Source: Blastococcus sp. VKM Ac-2987 (GTDB taxonomy: Bacteria; Actinomycetota; Actinomycetes; Mycobacteriales; Geodermatophilaceae). Taken from it: a DNA stretch of 64,000 bases. Position numbers and translations under genes: made by a program. Shown in pieces: positions 52,001-60,838 of this stretch. Every line of letters starts with the position of its first letter. Position 1 is the stretch's first letter. Below the pieces are notes generated by a model. It ran no database searches. It saw only the letters and a program-made list of their open reading frames with translations, and was not told where the DNA came from. The stretch spans positions 620,001-684,000 of the forward strand of contig NZ_JAPVBG010000003.1 in NCBI RefSeq assembly GCF_026967805.1. Reading direction: 5' to 3'.

Positions 52001-53029
52001 GTGCGCATCGGAGTACTGACCGGAGGCGGGGACTGCCCCGGCCTCAACGCCGTGATCCGCTCGGTGGTCCGCACCGCGGGCACCCACTACGGCAGCGAGG
52101 TGGTCGGTTTCCGCGACGGCTGGCGCGGGCTGCTGGAGAACCGGACGACGCCGCTGGACGTCGCCGCCGTCGACGGGTTGCTGACCCGCGGCGGCACCAC
52201 CCTCGGCTCGGCCCGGGTGGCGCCGGAGAAGCTGAACGCCGGCATCGACGAGATGATCGGCACCCTCGACGAGCACCGGATCGACGTGCTCATCCCGATC
52301 GGCGGCGAGGGCACCCTGACCGCGGCCCACCTGCTGTCGGAGGCGGGCGTGCCGGTGGTGGGCATCCCCAAGACCATCGACAACGACATCGACGGCACCG
52401 ACCTGACCTTCGGCTTCGACACCGCGGTGAGCATCGCCACCGAGCTCATCGACCGGCTGCACACGACCGCCGAGTCCCACCAGCGGGTGCTGCTGGTCGA
52501 GGTGATGGGCCGGCACGCCGGGTGGATCGCGCTGCACGCGGGCCTGGCCGCCGGCGCGCACCTCACCCTGGTGCCCGAGGAGCCCTTCGACGTCGACGAG
52601 GTCGTCCGGCTGGTCTGCGAGCGCTTCGCCCGCGGCGACTCGCACGTCATCGGCGTCGTCGCCGAGGGGGCGGAGCCGCTGCCGGGGCAGATGGCCTTCC
52701 GGCGGGGCGGCGTCGACGAGTTCGGGCACCGCCGCTTCACCGGCGTGACCCAGCAGCTCGGGGAGGAGCTGGAGCGGCGGACCGGCAAGGAGGTGCGGGC
52801 CACCGTGCTGGGCCACGTGCAGCGCGGCGGGACGCCGACCTCCTTCGACCGGGTGCTGGCCACCCGCTTCGGCCTGCACGCCACGATCGCCGCGCACGAG
52901 GGGCACACCGGGCAGATGGTCGCGCTGCGCGGGACGGAGATCGAGCTGGTGCCGCTGGCCCGCGCCGTCGCCCGGCTCAAGACCGTGACCCCCGCCCGGC
53001 TGGCGGAGATCCGCGCGTTCACCGGCTGA
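52001..53029 (+). CDS. pfkA: 6-phosphofructokinase
   Basis: A 342-residue phosphofructokinase of the actinobacterial type, making fructose 1,6-bisphosphate in glycolysis. Motifs: RIGVLTGGGDCPGLNAVIRSV, GGTTLGSARV, PIGGEGTLTAAHLLSE, GIPKTIDNDIDGTDLTFGFDTAV (catalytic Asp in TIDND), EVMGRHAGWIALHAGLAAGAH, and VLGHVQRGGTPTSFDRVLATR. The Gly in GGEGT is the mark of ATP-dependent enzymes (pyrophosphate enzymes have Asp there), while PKT carries the Lys typical of Streptomyces-type PFK. So an ATP enzyme is most likely. The GTG at 52001 has GAGGAG eight bases upstream. Confidence 0.93.
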   Translation: MRIGVLTGGGDCPGLNAVIRSVVRTAGTHYGSEVVGFRDGWRGLLENRTTPLDVAAVDGLLTRGGTTLGSARVAPEKLNAGIDEMIGTLDEHRIDVLIPIGGEGTLTAAHLLSEAGVPVVGIPKTIDNDIDGTDLTFGFDTAVSIATELIDRLHTTAESHQRVLLVEVMGRHAGWIALHAGLAAGAHLTLVPEEPFDVDEVVRLVCERFARGDSHVIGVVAEGAEPLPGQMAFRRGGVDEFGHRRFTGVTQQLGEELERRTGKEVRATVLGHVQRGGTPTSFDRVLATRFGLHATIAAHEGHTGQMVALRGTEIELVPLARAVARLKTVTPARLAEIRAFTG

Positions 53030-53119
53030 CCGGCCAGGGACGGCGGCGGGCGCGGCCAGGCGCTCACTAGCATCCGTCCCGGCCGCGACGGTGCGGCCGA
53101 CGACCTCCCGGAGGCAGCC

Positions 53120-53932
53120 GTGAGCGACCAGGACCGACGCGTGACCCTCGACGTGACCGACGGGGTCGCCTCCGTGCGGCTCGACCGGCCGGAGAAGCTC
53201 AACGCGCTGGACCCCGCCATGTTCGAGGCGCTGGTCGCCGCGGGGACCGAGCTGATGACGCGCGACGACGTCGGTGCCGTGGTGCTCGCCGGGAACGGCC
53301 GCGCCTTCTGCGCCGGGCTGGACTTCGCCCAGTTCGCCGCGATGGGCGACGGCCGCCGGTCGGGTGCCGCGGCGCCCCGGGAGCCGCTCGGGGCGGCGCG
53401 TGCCCTGGCGCAGCAGGCGGTGCACGTGTGGTCGCTCGTGCCGGCCCCGGTGATCGCCGCGGTGCACGGCGTGGCGCTCGGCGGGGGGCTGCAGATCGCC
53501 CTCGGGGCCGACATCCGAATCGTCGCCCCGGACACCCGGCTGGCGGTGATGGAGGTCCACTGGGGGTTGGTGCCGGACATGATGGGCACCCAGCTCCTGC
53601 CCGAGCTCGTGGGCCGCGACGTCGCCAAGGACCTGGCGCTGACCGGCCGGCAGGTCGACGGCGCGGAGGCGGTGCGCCTCGGCCTGGCCACCCGGCTGGC
53701 CGACGACCCGCTCGAGGCCGCCGGCGCGCTGGCCCGCGAGATCGCCGGGCACAGCCGGACCGCCACCCGGCACGTGAAGCGCCTGGTCGACCTCGCCGGC
53801 CGGGTCGGCCTCGCCGAGGGGCTGCAGGCCGAGCAGGAGGCCATCGGTGGGCTGATCGGCTCCCCGGAGCAGGTGGCCGTGGTGAACCGGCGCCTCGCGG
53901 CGTCCCGCGGAGCCGGCTCCCCGCGCACCTGA
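53120..53932 (+). CDS. Enoyl-CoA hydratase/isomerase (crotonase) family protein
   Basis: A 270-residue crotonase-fold protein. The first oxyanion-hole block is GNGRAFCAGLDFAQFA, the second HGVALGGGLQIALGADIRIVAPDTRLAVMEVHWGLVPDMMGTQLLPELVG. The acidic catalytic residues of classical hydratases (two Glu) are partly replaced: the first position is in the ALGGGLQIALGAD segment and the second is Asp in VPDMMG, so this belongs to the enoyl-CoA hydratase-related isomerases or thioesterases. Start at GTG 53120. It probably acts on fatty or aromatic acyl-CoAs. Confidence 0.88.
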   Translation: MSDQDRRVTLDVTDGVASVRLDRPEKLNALDPAMFEALVAAGTELMTRDDVGAVVLAGNGRAFCAGLDFAQFAAMGDGRRSGAAAPREPLGAARALAQQAVHVWSLVPAPVIAAVHGVALGGGLQIALGADIRIVAPDTRLAVMEVHWGLVPDMMGTQLLPELVGRDVAKDLALTGRQVDGAEAVRLGLATRLADDPLEAAGALAREIAGHSRTATRHVKRLVDLAGRVGLAEGLQAEQEAIGGLIGSPEQVAVVNRRLAASRGAGSPRT

Positions 53933-53951
53933 TCCCGGTCCGCGCGCCCGC

Positions 53952-53970
53952 CGGTCCGCGCGCGGGACCG
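53952..53970 (+). terminator. Possible terminator hairpin
   Basis: CGGTCC-GCGCGCG-GGACCG is a 6-bp perfect stem with a 7-base loop, 20 bases after the crotonase stop, and repeats part of the preceding sequence (GGTCCGCGCGC twice). Weak but placed right. Confidence 0.4.
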
Positions 53971-54071
53971 CCGTCGGCACCCCGCGGTCGGGTCGGCGGG
54001 GGACGGGCCCTACCGTTCTGCGTCAGGCGCCCGGGGACGAGGGGGCGGGGTACGAGGAGGTCGACGGCGGA

Positions 54072-54896
54072 ATGCTGGACGCCGTCCCGGCCGACCTGCT
54101 GCCCGAGGGGGTGACCCCGGGGATCCTGCTGCTGCTCCTGCTCGCCGCCCTCACCGCCGGGTGGATCGACGCCGTCGTGGGCGGGGGCGGGCTCGTCCAG
54201 CTCCCCGCGCTCCTCCTCGTCCCGGGGATGAGCCCGGTGCAGGCGCTGGCCACCAACAAGCTGGCCTCGATCTTCGGCACCACCACCAGCGCGGTCACCT
54301 TCTACCGCCGGGTGCACCCCGACCTGCGGACCGCGCTGCCCATGGCCGCGATCGCGCTGGGCGGCAGCTTCGCCGGGGCGTCGGTCGCCGCCGCGCTGCC
54401 GGCCGCGGTGTTCAAGCCGGTCATCGTGGTCGCGCTGATCGCCATCGCCGCGTTCACCGTGCTGCGGCCGGACCTGGGCGAGGTGACGGCGCTGCGGCAC
54501 ACCGGGCGGCGGCACCACGTCGTCGCCGGGGGAGTGGGGGCGGTGATCGGGTTCTACGACGGCATCCTCGGCCCGGGGACCGGGTCGTTCCTCGTCTTCG
54601 CCATGGTCTCCCTGCTCGGCTACGACTTCCTCAACGCCAGCGCCAAGGCCAAGATCGTCAACGTCGCCACGAACCTGGGCGCGCTGCTGTTCTTCGCCCC
54701 CGCCGGGGCGGTCTTCTGGGGGCTGGGGCTGGTCCTGGGCGCGGCGAACATGCTCGGCGGCTACATCGGCTCCCGGACGGCGACCGCCCGGGGGAGCGGC
54801 TTCATCCGGGTGGTCTTCCTCGTGGTGGTCACCGCGCTGATCGGCCGGGTCGGCTGGGACGTGTGGACGGAGAACGTCCGTCCGCTGCTGGGCTGA
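54072..54896 (+). CDS. TSUP-family (TauE/SafE) membrane transporter
   Basis: A 274-residue permease with about eight membrane helices in two repeats. Each repeat has a Gly-rich core: AGWIDAVVGGGGLVQLPALLLV with NKLASIFGTTTSAVTFYRRV in the first half and GVGAVIGFYDGILGPGTGSFLVFAMVSLLGYDFLNASAKAKIVNVATNLGAL in the second. Family members export or import sulfur-containing anions such as sulfite or taurine-derived compounds, but this one could carry other small organic anions. It lies 139 bases after the crotonase gene and 106 bases before serA. Confidence 0.9.
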   Translation: MLDAVPADLLPEGVTPGILLLLLLAALTAGWIDAVVGGGGLVQLPALLLVPGMSPVQALATNKLASIFGTTTSAVTFYRRVHPDLRTALPMAAIALGGSFAGASVAAALPAAVFKPVIVVALIAIAAFTVLRPDLGEVTALRHTGRRHHVVAGGVGAVIGFYDGILGPGTGSFLVFAMVSLLGYDFLNASAKAKIVNVATNLGALLFFAPAGAVFWGLGLVLGAANMLGGYIGSRTATARGSGFIRVVFLVVVTALIGRVGWDVWTENVRPLLG

Positions 54897-55002
54897 TCCC
54901 CGGCCGGTCGGCGGCGGAGGCGGGCAGGCATGCTGGTGCCCGTCCCGCACGGACGGCGGGGCGGCGCCGTCGACGTCGGTGCGGAGGAGCAGGGGAGAGC
55001 GC

Positions 55003-56211
55003 GTGAACGACCTGAAGGCACTGTTGGTCGAGGGGATCCACCCGGTGGCGGCCGAGGTGCTCGACCTCTCCGGCATCGAGGTCGAGCGGGAGAACCGGGC
55101 CCTGGGCGGCGGAGAGCTGGCCGCCCGCCTGGCGGGCGTGCAGGTGCTGGGTCTGCGCTCGGGCACGCACGTCACCGCCGAGGTGCTCGAGCAGGCCCCC
55201 GACCTCCGGGTGATCGGCGCCTTCTGCATCGGCACCAACCAGATCGACCTGCAGGCCGCCACCGAGCGCGGGATCGCGGTGTTCAACGCGCCCTTCTCCA
55301 ACACCCGCAGCGTCGTCGAGCTCGCCGTCGCCGAGATCATCGCGCTGACCCGCCGGCTCACCGTCCAGGACGACGCCATGCACGCCGGGGAGTGGCGCAA
55401 GTCGGCCAAGGGCAGCCACGAGCTGCGCGGCCGGCGGCTGGGCATCGTGGGCTACGGGAAGATCGGCAGCCAGCTCTCGGTGCTCGCCGAGGCGCTCGGC
55501 ATGCACGTGCGCTTCTTCGACACCGCCGACCGGCTGGCGCTCGGCAACGCCCGCCGGTGCGCCACCCTCGAGGAGCTCCTCGGCGACTCCGACGTCGTCT
55601 CGCTGCACGTCGACGGCCGCCCGGGCAACAGCGGGATGTTCGGCGACGCCCAGTTCGGGCTGATGCCGCAGGGCGCGATCTTCCTCAACCTCTCCCGCGG
55701 GTTCCTGGTCGACCACGGGGCGCTGCGGGAGCGCATCGTCAGCGGTCACCTGGCGGGCGCGGCCGTCGACGTCTTCCCGAAGGAGCCGGCCGGCGCGGGT
55801 GACCCGTTCGAGTCCGAGCTGCGCGGGCTGCCGAACGTCATCCTCACCCCGCACATCGGCGGCTCCACCGAGGAGGCGCAGCAGGACATCGGCGACTTCG
55901 TCGCCGGCAAGCTGGTCGGCTACCTGCGGGCCGGGGTGACCGGGCTGTCGGTGAACCTCCCCGAGGTGCAGCTGCCGCGGCTGGACGGCGCCACCCGGCT
56001 GCTGCTGCTGCACCGGAACCAGCCCGGTGCCCTGGCCCACCTGGCCGGGGTGCTCGCCGAGGGCGGGATGAACGTCGAGCAGCAGCTGCTCACCACCACC
56101 GGCACGGTCGGGTACGCGGTCACCGACGTGCGGGGGACGCTCGGCGCGGACGTGGCCGACCGGCTGCGCGGGCTGCCCGAGACCATCCGGCTGGACGTCC
56201 TCCCGGGCTGA
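55003..56211 (+). CDS. serA: D-3-phosphoglycerate dehydrogenase
   Basis: A 402-residue NAD-dependent dehydrogenase for the first step of serine synthesis. Order: substrate-binding half with KALLVEGIHPVAAEVL and the GAFCIGTNQIDLQAATERGIAVFNAPFSNTRSVVELAV block (Arg in NTRSV), NAD fold with GRRLGIVGYGKIGSQLSVLAEALGM, LHVDGRPGN, LNLSRGFLVDHGAL, and the active-site His in LTPHIGGSTEEAQ with Glu in PKEPAG. A C-terminal ACT domain (LLLLHRNQPGALAHLAGVLAEGGMNVEQQLLTTTGTVGYAVTDV) should bind serine for feedback. The GTG at 55003 has an AGGGGAGAG site upstream. Confidence 0.94.
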   Translation: MNDLKALLVEGIHPVAAEVLDLSGIEVERENRALGGGELAARLAGVQVLGLRSGTHVTAEVLEQAPDLRVIGAFCIGTNQIDLQAATERGIAVFNAPFSNTRSVVELAVAEIIALTRRLTVQDDAMHAGEWRKSAKGSHELRGRRLGIVGYGKIGSQLSVLAEALGMHVRFFDTADRLALGNARRCATLEELLGDSDVVSLHVDGRPGNSGMFGDAQFGLMPQGAIFLNLSRGFLVDHGALRERIVSGHLAGAAVDVFPKEPAGAGDPFESELRGLPNVILTPHIGGSTEEAQQDIGDFVAGKLVGYLRAGVTGLSVNLPEVQLPRLDGATRLLLLHRNQPGALAHLAGVLAEGGMNVEQQLLTTTGTVGYAVTDVRGTLGADVADRLRGLPETIRLDVLPG

Positions 56212-56215
56212 TCCC

Positions 56216-56238
56216 GGCCGGCCCCCGGGGGCCCGGCC
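56216..56238. terminator. Possible bidirectional terminator
   Basis: GGCCGGCCCCC facing GGGGGCCCGGCC (one unpaired base) forms an 11-bp stem with essentially no loop between the convergent serA and HD-like genes. Confidence 0.5.
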
Positions 56239-56249
56239 GCCCCGCGACC

Positions 56250-56759
56250 TCAGACGAGGACGCGGCACCCGTACCGGCGGTCGGCGGCCTCGGCGGCGAG
56301 CAGGATCCGGCGCGCCGGTCGGTAGCGGCCCTCGCGCAGGGTGCGGGCCTTGTCCGGGTCGGTGGCGGCCAGGGCGGCGCCGGCGGCAAGATCACGGCTG
56401 TTGCCGACCAGCATGACCAGGCGGCCGAGGGGATGGGCGGCCGCCCGCCGGACGAGGCCGGACATGTAGGCCTCGCCGGGGCGCTGGGTCACCGCGTCGA
56501 CCGCCTCGACGACGACCTCGGGGACGCCGAGGCCGCGCAGCCGGTCGAGGTCGTAGCGGCGCTCGGGATCGGGGTGGTCGCGGGTGGTCGCGACGATGTC
56601 GGAGAGCAGGCCGGCCATCTCGGCGTCCGGACCGTACCGGCGCAGGGCGGCGCCGAGCGGCCGCAGGTGGGCGAGGTAGTGGTCGTCCCCGTGCTGGTCG
56701 ACCTGCCCGTCGTGCGCGTCGAGCGCGAGCAGGTGCGCGTCGGGAACGGTGAAACCCAC
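56250..56759 (-). CDS. Pseudo-HD (MESH1/RelA hydrolase-like) domain protein
   Basis: A 169-residue all-helical protein patterned like the HD domain of small (p)ppGpp hydrolases: LLALDAHDGQVDQHGDDHYLAHLRPLGAALRRYGPDAEMAGLLSDIVATTRDH. In active members the block reads HD-x-VEDT; here it is SD-x-VATT, so the His, Glu and Asp that bind metal and water are gone, and the later KLAD-like Asp is replaced by Asn in MLVGNSRDL. The fold is probably kept and the activity lost, leaving perhaps a ligand-binding role. It is last in the minus-strand run, 10 bases after the preceding gene. Confidence 0.6.
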   Translation of the reverse strand: MGFTVPDAHLLALDAHDGQVDQHGDDHYLAHLRPLGAALRRYGPDAEMAGLLSDIVATTRDHPDPERRYDLDRLRGLGVPEVVVEAVDAVTQRPGEAYMSGLVRRAAAHPLGRLVMLVGNSRDLAAGAALAATDPDKARTLREGRYRPARRILLAAEAADRRYGCRVLV

Positions 56760-56769
56760 GTCTGCGAGG

Positions 56770-57282
56770 CTAGGCGCCGTTCCGGCCGGACGCGTCCGAC
56801 GCGACGGACGGCGGCGCGGGCGGGCAAGCCGGGTCGGCCCCGGACGCGAAGGCGAGCAGGCCGGCGAGCGCCCGGCCGGGATCGGGCGCGCGGACGCCGA
56901 TCCGGTCGGTCGGCCCGTCGGGCAGGGCGGAGCCGATCACGTCGCCGCGGCGGACGGCCGCGGAGAGCCAGACGACGGCCGCCTGGAGATCCCACCCGGC
57001 CGGGCGCGCGGACCAGGCCCACCCCGCGCGGGCGCAGGCACGGCCGGGCGCCGCGCGCGGCAGCCCGGCGGCGTCCCACAGCTGGTCGAGGTCCGCGGCC
57101 ACCCGGGCCCGCCCGGTCGCGGCCGTGACCAGGTAACCGCCGCGCCAGGTCGAGACCCGCACCGGCCGGCCGGTCAGCAGCCGGCCGGCCGCCGCCGCGC
57201 GCGCGGCCCGCTGCGCCGGGCCGGCCCCGGCGAGCAGGTCCTCCGCGGACGTGACCGCGGCGGTGCCGCAGGCGCCGCACAT
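56770..57282 (-). CDS. Uncharacterised actinobacterial protein with MCGACG N-terminus
   Basis: A 170-residue protein with a Cys pair at the very start (MCGACGTAAVTS), as in a half zinc ribbon, followed by an Ala/Arg-rich mixed alpha/beta body (VRVSTWRGGYLVTAATGRARVAADLDQLWDA). It contains further short hydrophobic strands (AWSARPAGWDLQAAVVWLSAAVRRGDVIG) and a Pro/Ser-rich C-terminus. I do not recognise a named family. It sits between the deacetylase gene (16 bases upstream) and the pseudo-HD gene (10 bases downstream) on the same strand, so all four genes from the asparaginase on probably form one transcript. Confidence 0.6.
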   Translation of the reverse strand: MCGACGTAAVTSAEDLLAGAGPAQRAARAAAAGRLLTGRPVRVSTWRGGYLVTAATGRARVAADLDQLWDAAGLPRAAPGRACARAGWAWSARPAGWDLQAAVVWLSAAVRRGDVIGSALPDGPTDRIGVRAPDPGRALAGLLAFASGADPACPPAPPSVASDASGRNGA

Positions 57283-57298
57283 CAGGCGCGCCCTGACC

Positions 57299-58189
57299 TC
57301 ACGAACCCCCGCCCGGCCGGGGGCGGCGCCGGAGGAAGTCCTGCGCGATCTGGTCGAACGTGGCCCAGGTGACGCCGTCGTGGGTGTTGATGTGCTCGAT
57401 GAGCCGCTCCAGCGCGAGGAGCACCTGGGGCCGACCGGCCACGTCGGGGTGGATCGTCATCGTGTAGACGGCGTAGTCCTGCTCGCGGTACACCCAGTCG
57501 AACTGGTCGCGCCACGACTGCTCGATGTCCCGGGGGCTGACGAACCCGTGGCTGTTGGGGCTGGACTTGATGAACATCATCGGCGGCAGGTCGTCGAGGT
57601 ACCAGTTCGCCGGGATCTCGACCAGGTCGGTCTCCTCGCCGCGCACCAGGGGCTTCATCCAGCTCTCCGCCGGCTGCGAGTAGTCGATCTTCGTCCAGCT
57701 GTCGCCCACCCGCACGTAGTAGGGCTCGAAGTCCCGGTGCATGAGCGAGTGGTCGTAGGTGATGCCGCGTTCGAGCAGCAGCTCGTTGGTGACCTGGCTG
57801 AACTCCCACCACGGCGCGACGTAGCCGGTGGGGCGCCGCCCGGTGCGCTGCTCGATGAGGTCGATGCAGCGGTCGAGCACCGCCTGCTCCTGCTCCCGGC
57901 TCATCGCGATCGGGTTCTCGTGGCTGTAGCCGTGCACCCCGATCTCGTGGCCGGCCGCGACGCAGGCGTCGAACTGCTCCGGGAACGTCTCGATGGAGTG
58001 CCCCGGCCAGAAGAAGGTCTGGGTGAGCCCGTGGCGCCGGAACAGCTCGAGGATGCGGGGCACGCCGACCTCACCGGCGAAGAGCCCGCGGGAGATGTCG
58101 TCGGGCGAGTCCTCGCCGCCGTAGGACCCGAGCCAGCCGGCCACCGCGTCGATGTCGACGCCGAAGGCCACGTAGATCTCCTTGCTCAT
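57299..58189 (-). CDS. Cytosolic polysaccharide deacetylase-family protein (PuuE/HpPgdA-like)
   Basis: A 296-residue NodB-domain protein without signal peptide. [15 protein letters not shown] carries the motif 1 Asp pair; [18 protein letters not shown] is motif 2 (H-x3-E-like, H-G-x-S-H); and [34 protein letters not shown], and [14 protein letters not shown] match the allantoinase PuuE / HpPgdA branch rather than cell-wall deacetylases. Such enzymes act on small amides (allantoin, formamide-type) as well as sugars. Its ATG overlaps the asparaginase stop (ATGA), so a nitrogen-compound amidase role is plausible. Confidence 0.88.
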   Translation of the reverse strand: MSKEIYVAFGVDIDAVAGWLGSYGGEDSPDDISRGLFAGEVGVPRILELFRRHGLTQTFFWPGHSIETFPEQFDACVAAGHEIGVHGYSHENPIAMSREQEQAVLDRCIDLIEQRTGRRPTGYVAPWWEFSQVTNELLLERGITYDHSLMHRDFEPYYVRVGDSWTKIDYSQPAESWMKPLVRGEETDLVEIPANWYLDDLPPMMFIKSSPNSHGFVSPRDIEQSWRDQFDWVYREQDYAVYTMTIHPDVAGRPQVLLALERLIEHINTHDGVTWATFDQIAQDFLRRRPRPGGGS

Positions 58190-59211
58190 GCCTGTTCGTT
58201 CCTCTCCGGGTGGCCGCGCGCGGCCTCGGGCGGGGTCGGGGGGCCGGGGGGCAGCCGGTCGGCCAGCCACCGGTGCGGCTCGGTCGGGTCGAGGGAGAGC
58301 GCCGCGGCCAGCAGCAGCCGGCCCTGCCACGGGCTCAGGTCACCGGCGAACAGCGCCCCGGCCCTGGCCAGCCCGGCGCCGCCACCGGCGTAGAGCGGCG
58401 CGACCGGTCCCGAGGGCACCCGGGAGCAGACCAGCACCGGGATGCCGCGGGCGACGAGCCGGCCGGCCTCCGCCGCCACGTCGGGCGGGACGTTGCCCGC
58501 CCCGAAGGCCTCCAGCACGACGCCCTGCGCGCCGGCCGCGACCGCGGCGCGCAGCAGCGCGGCGTCGGCACCCAGGTAGCAGGCGACGACGTCGACGCGC
58601 GGCAGCTCCCGGTCCAGGTCCAGCGGCAGCGGCGTCGGCCGCACCGGGCGGGCCAGCGGCACCGGGGGCCCGTCGGCCACCTGCAGCACGGGGCCCCGGC
58701 CGGGCGCGGCGAAGGCGGCGCTGCGCAGGGTCTCGACCTTGCGCACCCCCCGGGCGGGGAAGACCTGCCCGTCGAAGCAGAGCAGCACGCCCAGGTCGCG
58801 GGCCGCCGGTGCGGCGGCCACCCGCAGGGCGGCGCCCAGGTTGCCCGGGCCGTCGGGGGCGGGGGAGTCGAACGGGCGCTGGGAGCCGGTGAACACCACC
58901 GGGCGCGGGTCGTCGTGGACCAGGTCGGCGAGGTAGGCCGACTCCTCCATGGTGTCGGTGCCGTGCGTGACCACGACGCCGTCGACGTCGTCGGCCAGGC
59001 ACCGGCGCACCTCCGCGACCAGCCGCCGGAGGTCGGCTCCGGACAGCGCGTAGCTGCCGACGGTGCTCAGGTCGCTGACGGTGACCTCGACGCCGTCCGG
59101 GCGTCCGGCCGCGGCGAGCAGCTCGACGGCGGGGGTCGTGGCGGCGAGGCCGTCCGGCCCCTGCCGGCTGGCGATGGTGCCACCCGTGGCCACGAGATGG
59201 ACCCGTCGCAT
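58186..59211 (-). CDS. ansA: L-asparaginase
   Basis: A 341-residue asparaginase/glutaminase-fold enzyme hydrolysing asparagine to aspartate and ammonia. First catalytic triad block: [17 protein letters not shown] (Thr in GGTIAS); second: [20 protein letters not shown] (HGTDT with Thr, Asp, then Lys expected later). [26 protein letters not shown] is the typical central block. The C-terminal 35 residues are Pro/Arg-rich. No signal peptide, so the cytosolic type I form. It begins the minus-strand unit with the deacetylase-like gene, overlapping by four bases. Confidence 0.92.
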   Translation of the reverse strand: MRRVHLVATGGTIASRQGPDGLAATTPAVELLAAAGRPDGVEVTVSDLSTVGSYALSGADLRRLVAEVRRCLADDVDGVVVTHGTDTMEESAYLADLVHDDPRPVVFTGSQRPFDSPAPDGPGNLGAALRVAAAPAARDLGVLLCFDGQVFPARGVRKVETLRSAAFAAPGRGPVLQVADGPPVPLARPVRPTPLPLDLDRELPRVDVVACYLGADAALLRAAVAAGAQGVVLEAFGAGNVPPDVAAEAGRLVARGIPVLVCSRVPSGPVAPLYAGGGAGLARAGALFAGDLSPWQGRLLLAAALSLDPTEPHRWLADRLPPGPPTPPEAARGHPERNEQA

Positions 59212-59353
59212 GCGCCCTCCCGGTCCGCCGGCGCACCGGCGGGTCCGGCGCGGGTACCGCTCCTGCCGTCAAGGTCACCACGGGGCGGAGGCGCGCGCAC
59301 GTCGAGGGCCCGGGGACGTCGCGCACCGGGGGCGTCGCTGCCAGAGTGGGGCG

Positions 59354-59968
59354 GTGACCCAGATCCCGATCAGCCGTTTCCCCCTCCGGCCGGCGGACGA
59401 GCTGCCGGCCGACCTCGCCGAGCGCTACGCGGAGGTCCAGGAGAAGTCCGGCTTCCTGCCCAACGTCTTCGCCGCGCTGGCCTGGCGGCCGGACGAGGCC
59501 CGTGCGTTCTTCGCGATGCACGACGCCCTCATGGACAAGGACACCCCGGGGCTGTCCAAGGCCGACCGGGAGCTGATCGTGGTCGCCACCAGCGCCGGCA
59601 ACGACTGCCTGTACTGCGTCGTGGCGCACGGTGCGGTGGCCCGCGTCCGCACCAAGGACCCGCACATCGCCGACCACGTCGCCGTCGACTGGCGCAAGGC
59701 GCCGCTGTCGCCGCGGATGCACGCGGTGCTCGCGGTCGCCACCCGGCTGGCCGCCGACCCCGCCGCCGTCACCGCGGACGACCTGGCGGGGCTCGCCGAG
59801 CACGGCCTCACCCAGGACGACGTCTGGGACGTCGGCATGATCACCTCGTTCTTCGCCCTGTCCAACCGGCTGGCGCACTTCGCGGCGATCACGCCGAACC
59901 CCGAGTTCTTCCTCATGGGGCGGCTGCCCCGGTCCGCCGAGCCCGCCCGGGACGCCACCGGCGGGTGA
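59354..59968 (+). CDS. Peroxidase-related AhpD-like protein
   Basis: A 204-residue helical protein of the AhpD/carboxymuconolactone decarboxylase superfamily, in the group called uncharacterised peroxidase-related enzyme. The redox motif NDCLYCVVAHGAV (C-x2-C with downstream His, residues about 84-93) is in place. Before it, AFFAMHDALM and LSKADRELIVVATSAGN; after it, VDWRKAPLSPRMHAVLAVATRLAADP. The C-terminal VGMITSFFALSNRLAHFAAITPNPEFF is family-typical. It starts at GTG 59354 and precedes an SMP-30-like gene by 20 bases. Confidence 0.88.
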   Translation: MTQIPISRFPLRPADELPADLAERYAEVQEKSGFLPNVFAALAWRPDEARAFFAMHDALMDKDTPGLSKADRELIVVATSAGNDCLYCVVAHGAVARVRTKDPHIADHVAVDWRKAPLSPRMHAVLAVATRLAADPAAVTADDLAGLAEHGLTQDDVWDVGMITSFFALSNRLAHFAAITPNPEFFLMGRLPRSAEPARDATGG

Positions 59969-59988
59969 GCCCGGCTACGGTGCCCGGC

Positions 59989-60816
59989 GTGACGACGACC
60001 ACCGTCCTCGCCGAGGACCTCGGCTTCCCGGAGGGGCCCCGCTGGCACGAGGGCCGGCTCTGGTTCTCCGACTTCCACGACCGCGTGGTGCGCCGGCTGG
60101 CGCCCGACGGCGGGCTGTCGGTGGCCCTGGAGCTGGACGACAGCCCGTCCGGGCTCGGCTGGCTGCCCGGGGGCGACCTGCTCGTGGTCTCCATGGTGCG
60201 GCGGGCCCTCCTGCGGGTGGGTGCCGACGGGCCCCGGCTGCACGCCGACCTCACCGGCGCCACCCGCTTCCGGGCCAACGACCTGCTCGTCGACCCGGCC
60301 GGCCGGGCCTACGTCAGCAGCTTCGGCTTCGACCTGGAGGCCGGGGCGGCACCGGAGCCGACGGCGCTGCTGCGGGTGGACCCCGACGGCTCGGTGCACG
60401 TGGCCGCCGAGGACGTCGTCTTCCCCAACGGGATGGTGCTCGGCCCCGACGGCGCGACCCTGGTGGTCGCCGAGACCTACGCGGCCCGGCTGACCGCCTT
60501 CGACGTCGCCGCGGACGGGTCGCTGTCCGGGCGGCGGGTCTTCGCCGAGCTGCCCGGCGTCGCCCCCGACGGGATCTGCCTCGACGCCGAGGGCCAGGTG
60601 TGGGTCGCCACCGCCCGCTCGCCCGAGGTGCTGCGCGTGCGGGACGGCGGCGAGGTGACCGACCGGGTGACCGTGGGAAGCGGCTCGCTGTCCTACGCGT
60701 GCGCCCTGGGTGGCGCCGACGGCCGCACCCTCTTCGTCTGCACCGCGCCGAGCTGGCGCCCCGGCCCGCGCGCGGGGCGGATCGAGGTCGCCACCGTGGG
60801 CGTCGGCGCCGCCTGA
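59989..60816 (+). CDS. SMP-30/gluconolactonase-like beta-propeller protein
   Basis: A 275-residue six-bladed propeller of the SMP-30/gluconolactonase family. Metal-site residues expected at the centre are visible: FPEGPRWHEGRLWFSDFHDR (Glu), RANDLLVDPAGRAYVSSFGFD (Asn), FPNGMVLGPDGATLVVAETYAARLTAFDV (Asn, Glu) and PDGICLDAEGQVWVATA (Asp). It probably hydrolyses a sugar or aliphatic lactone. The GTG at 59989 is chosen for its position 20 bases after the AhpD-like stop; a GTG nine bases upstream is also possible. It converges on the dehydrogenase gene, 22 bases away. Confidence 0.88.
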   Translation: MTTTTVLAEDLGFPEGPRWHEGRLWFSDFHDRVVRRLAPDGGLSVALELDDSPSGLGWLPGGDLLVVSMVRRALLRVGADGPRLHADLTGATRFRANDLLVDPAGRAYVSSFGFDLEAGAAPEPTALLRVDPDGSVHVAAEDVVFPNGMVLGPDGATLVVAETYAARLTAFDVAADGSLSGRRVFAELPGVAPDGICLDAEGQVWVATARSPEVLRVRDGGEVTDRVTVGSGSLSYACALGGADGRTLFVCTAPSWRPGPRAGRIEVATVGVGAA

Positions 60817-60838
60817 GCCCGGGCGGCGCCGACGGTCG

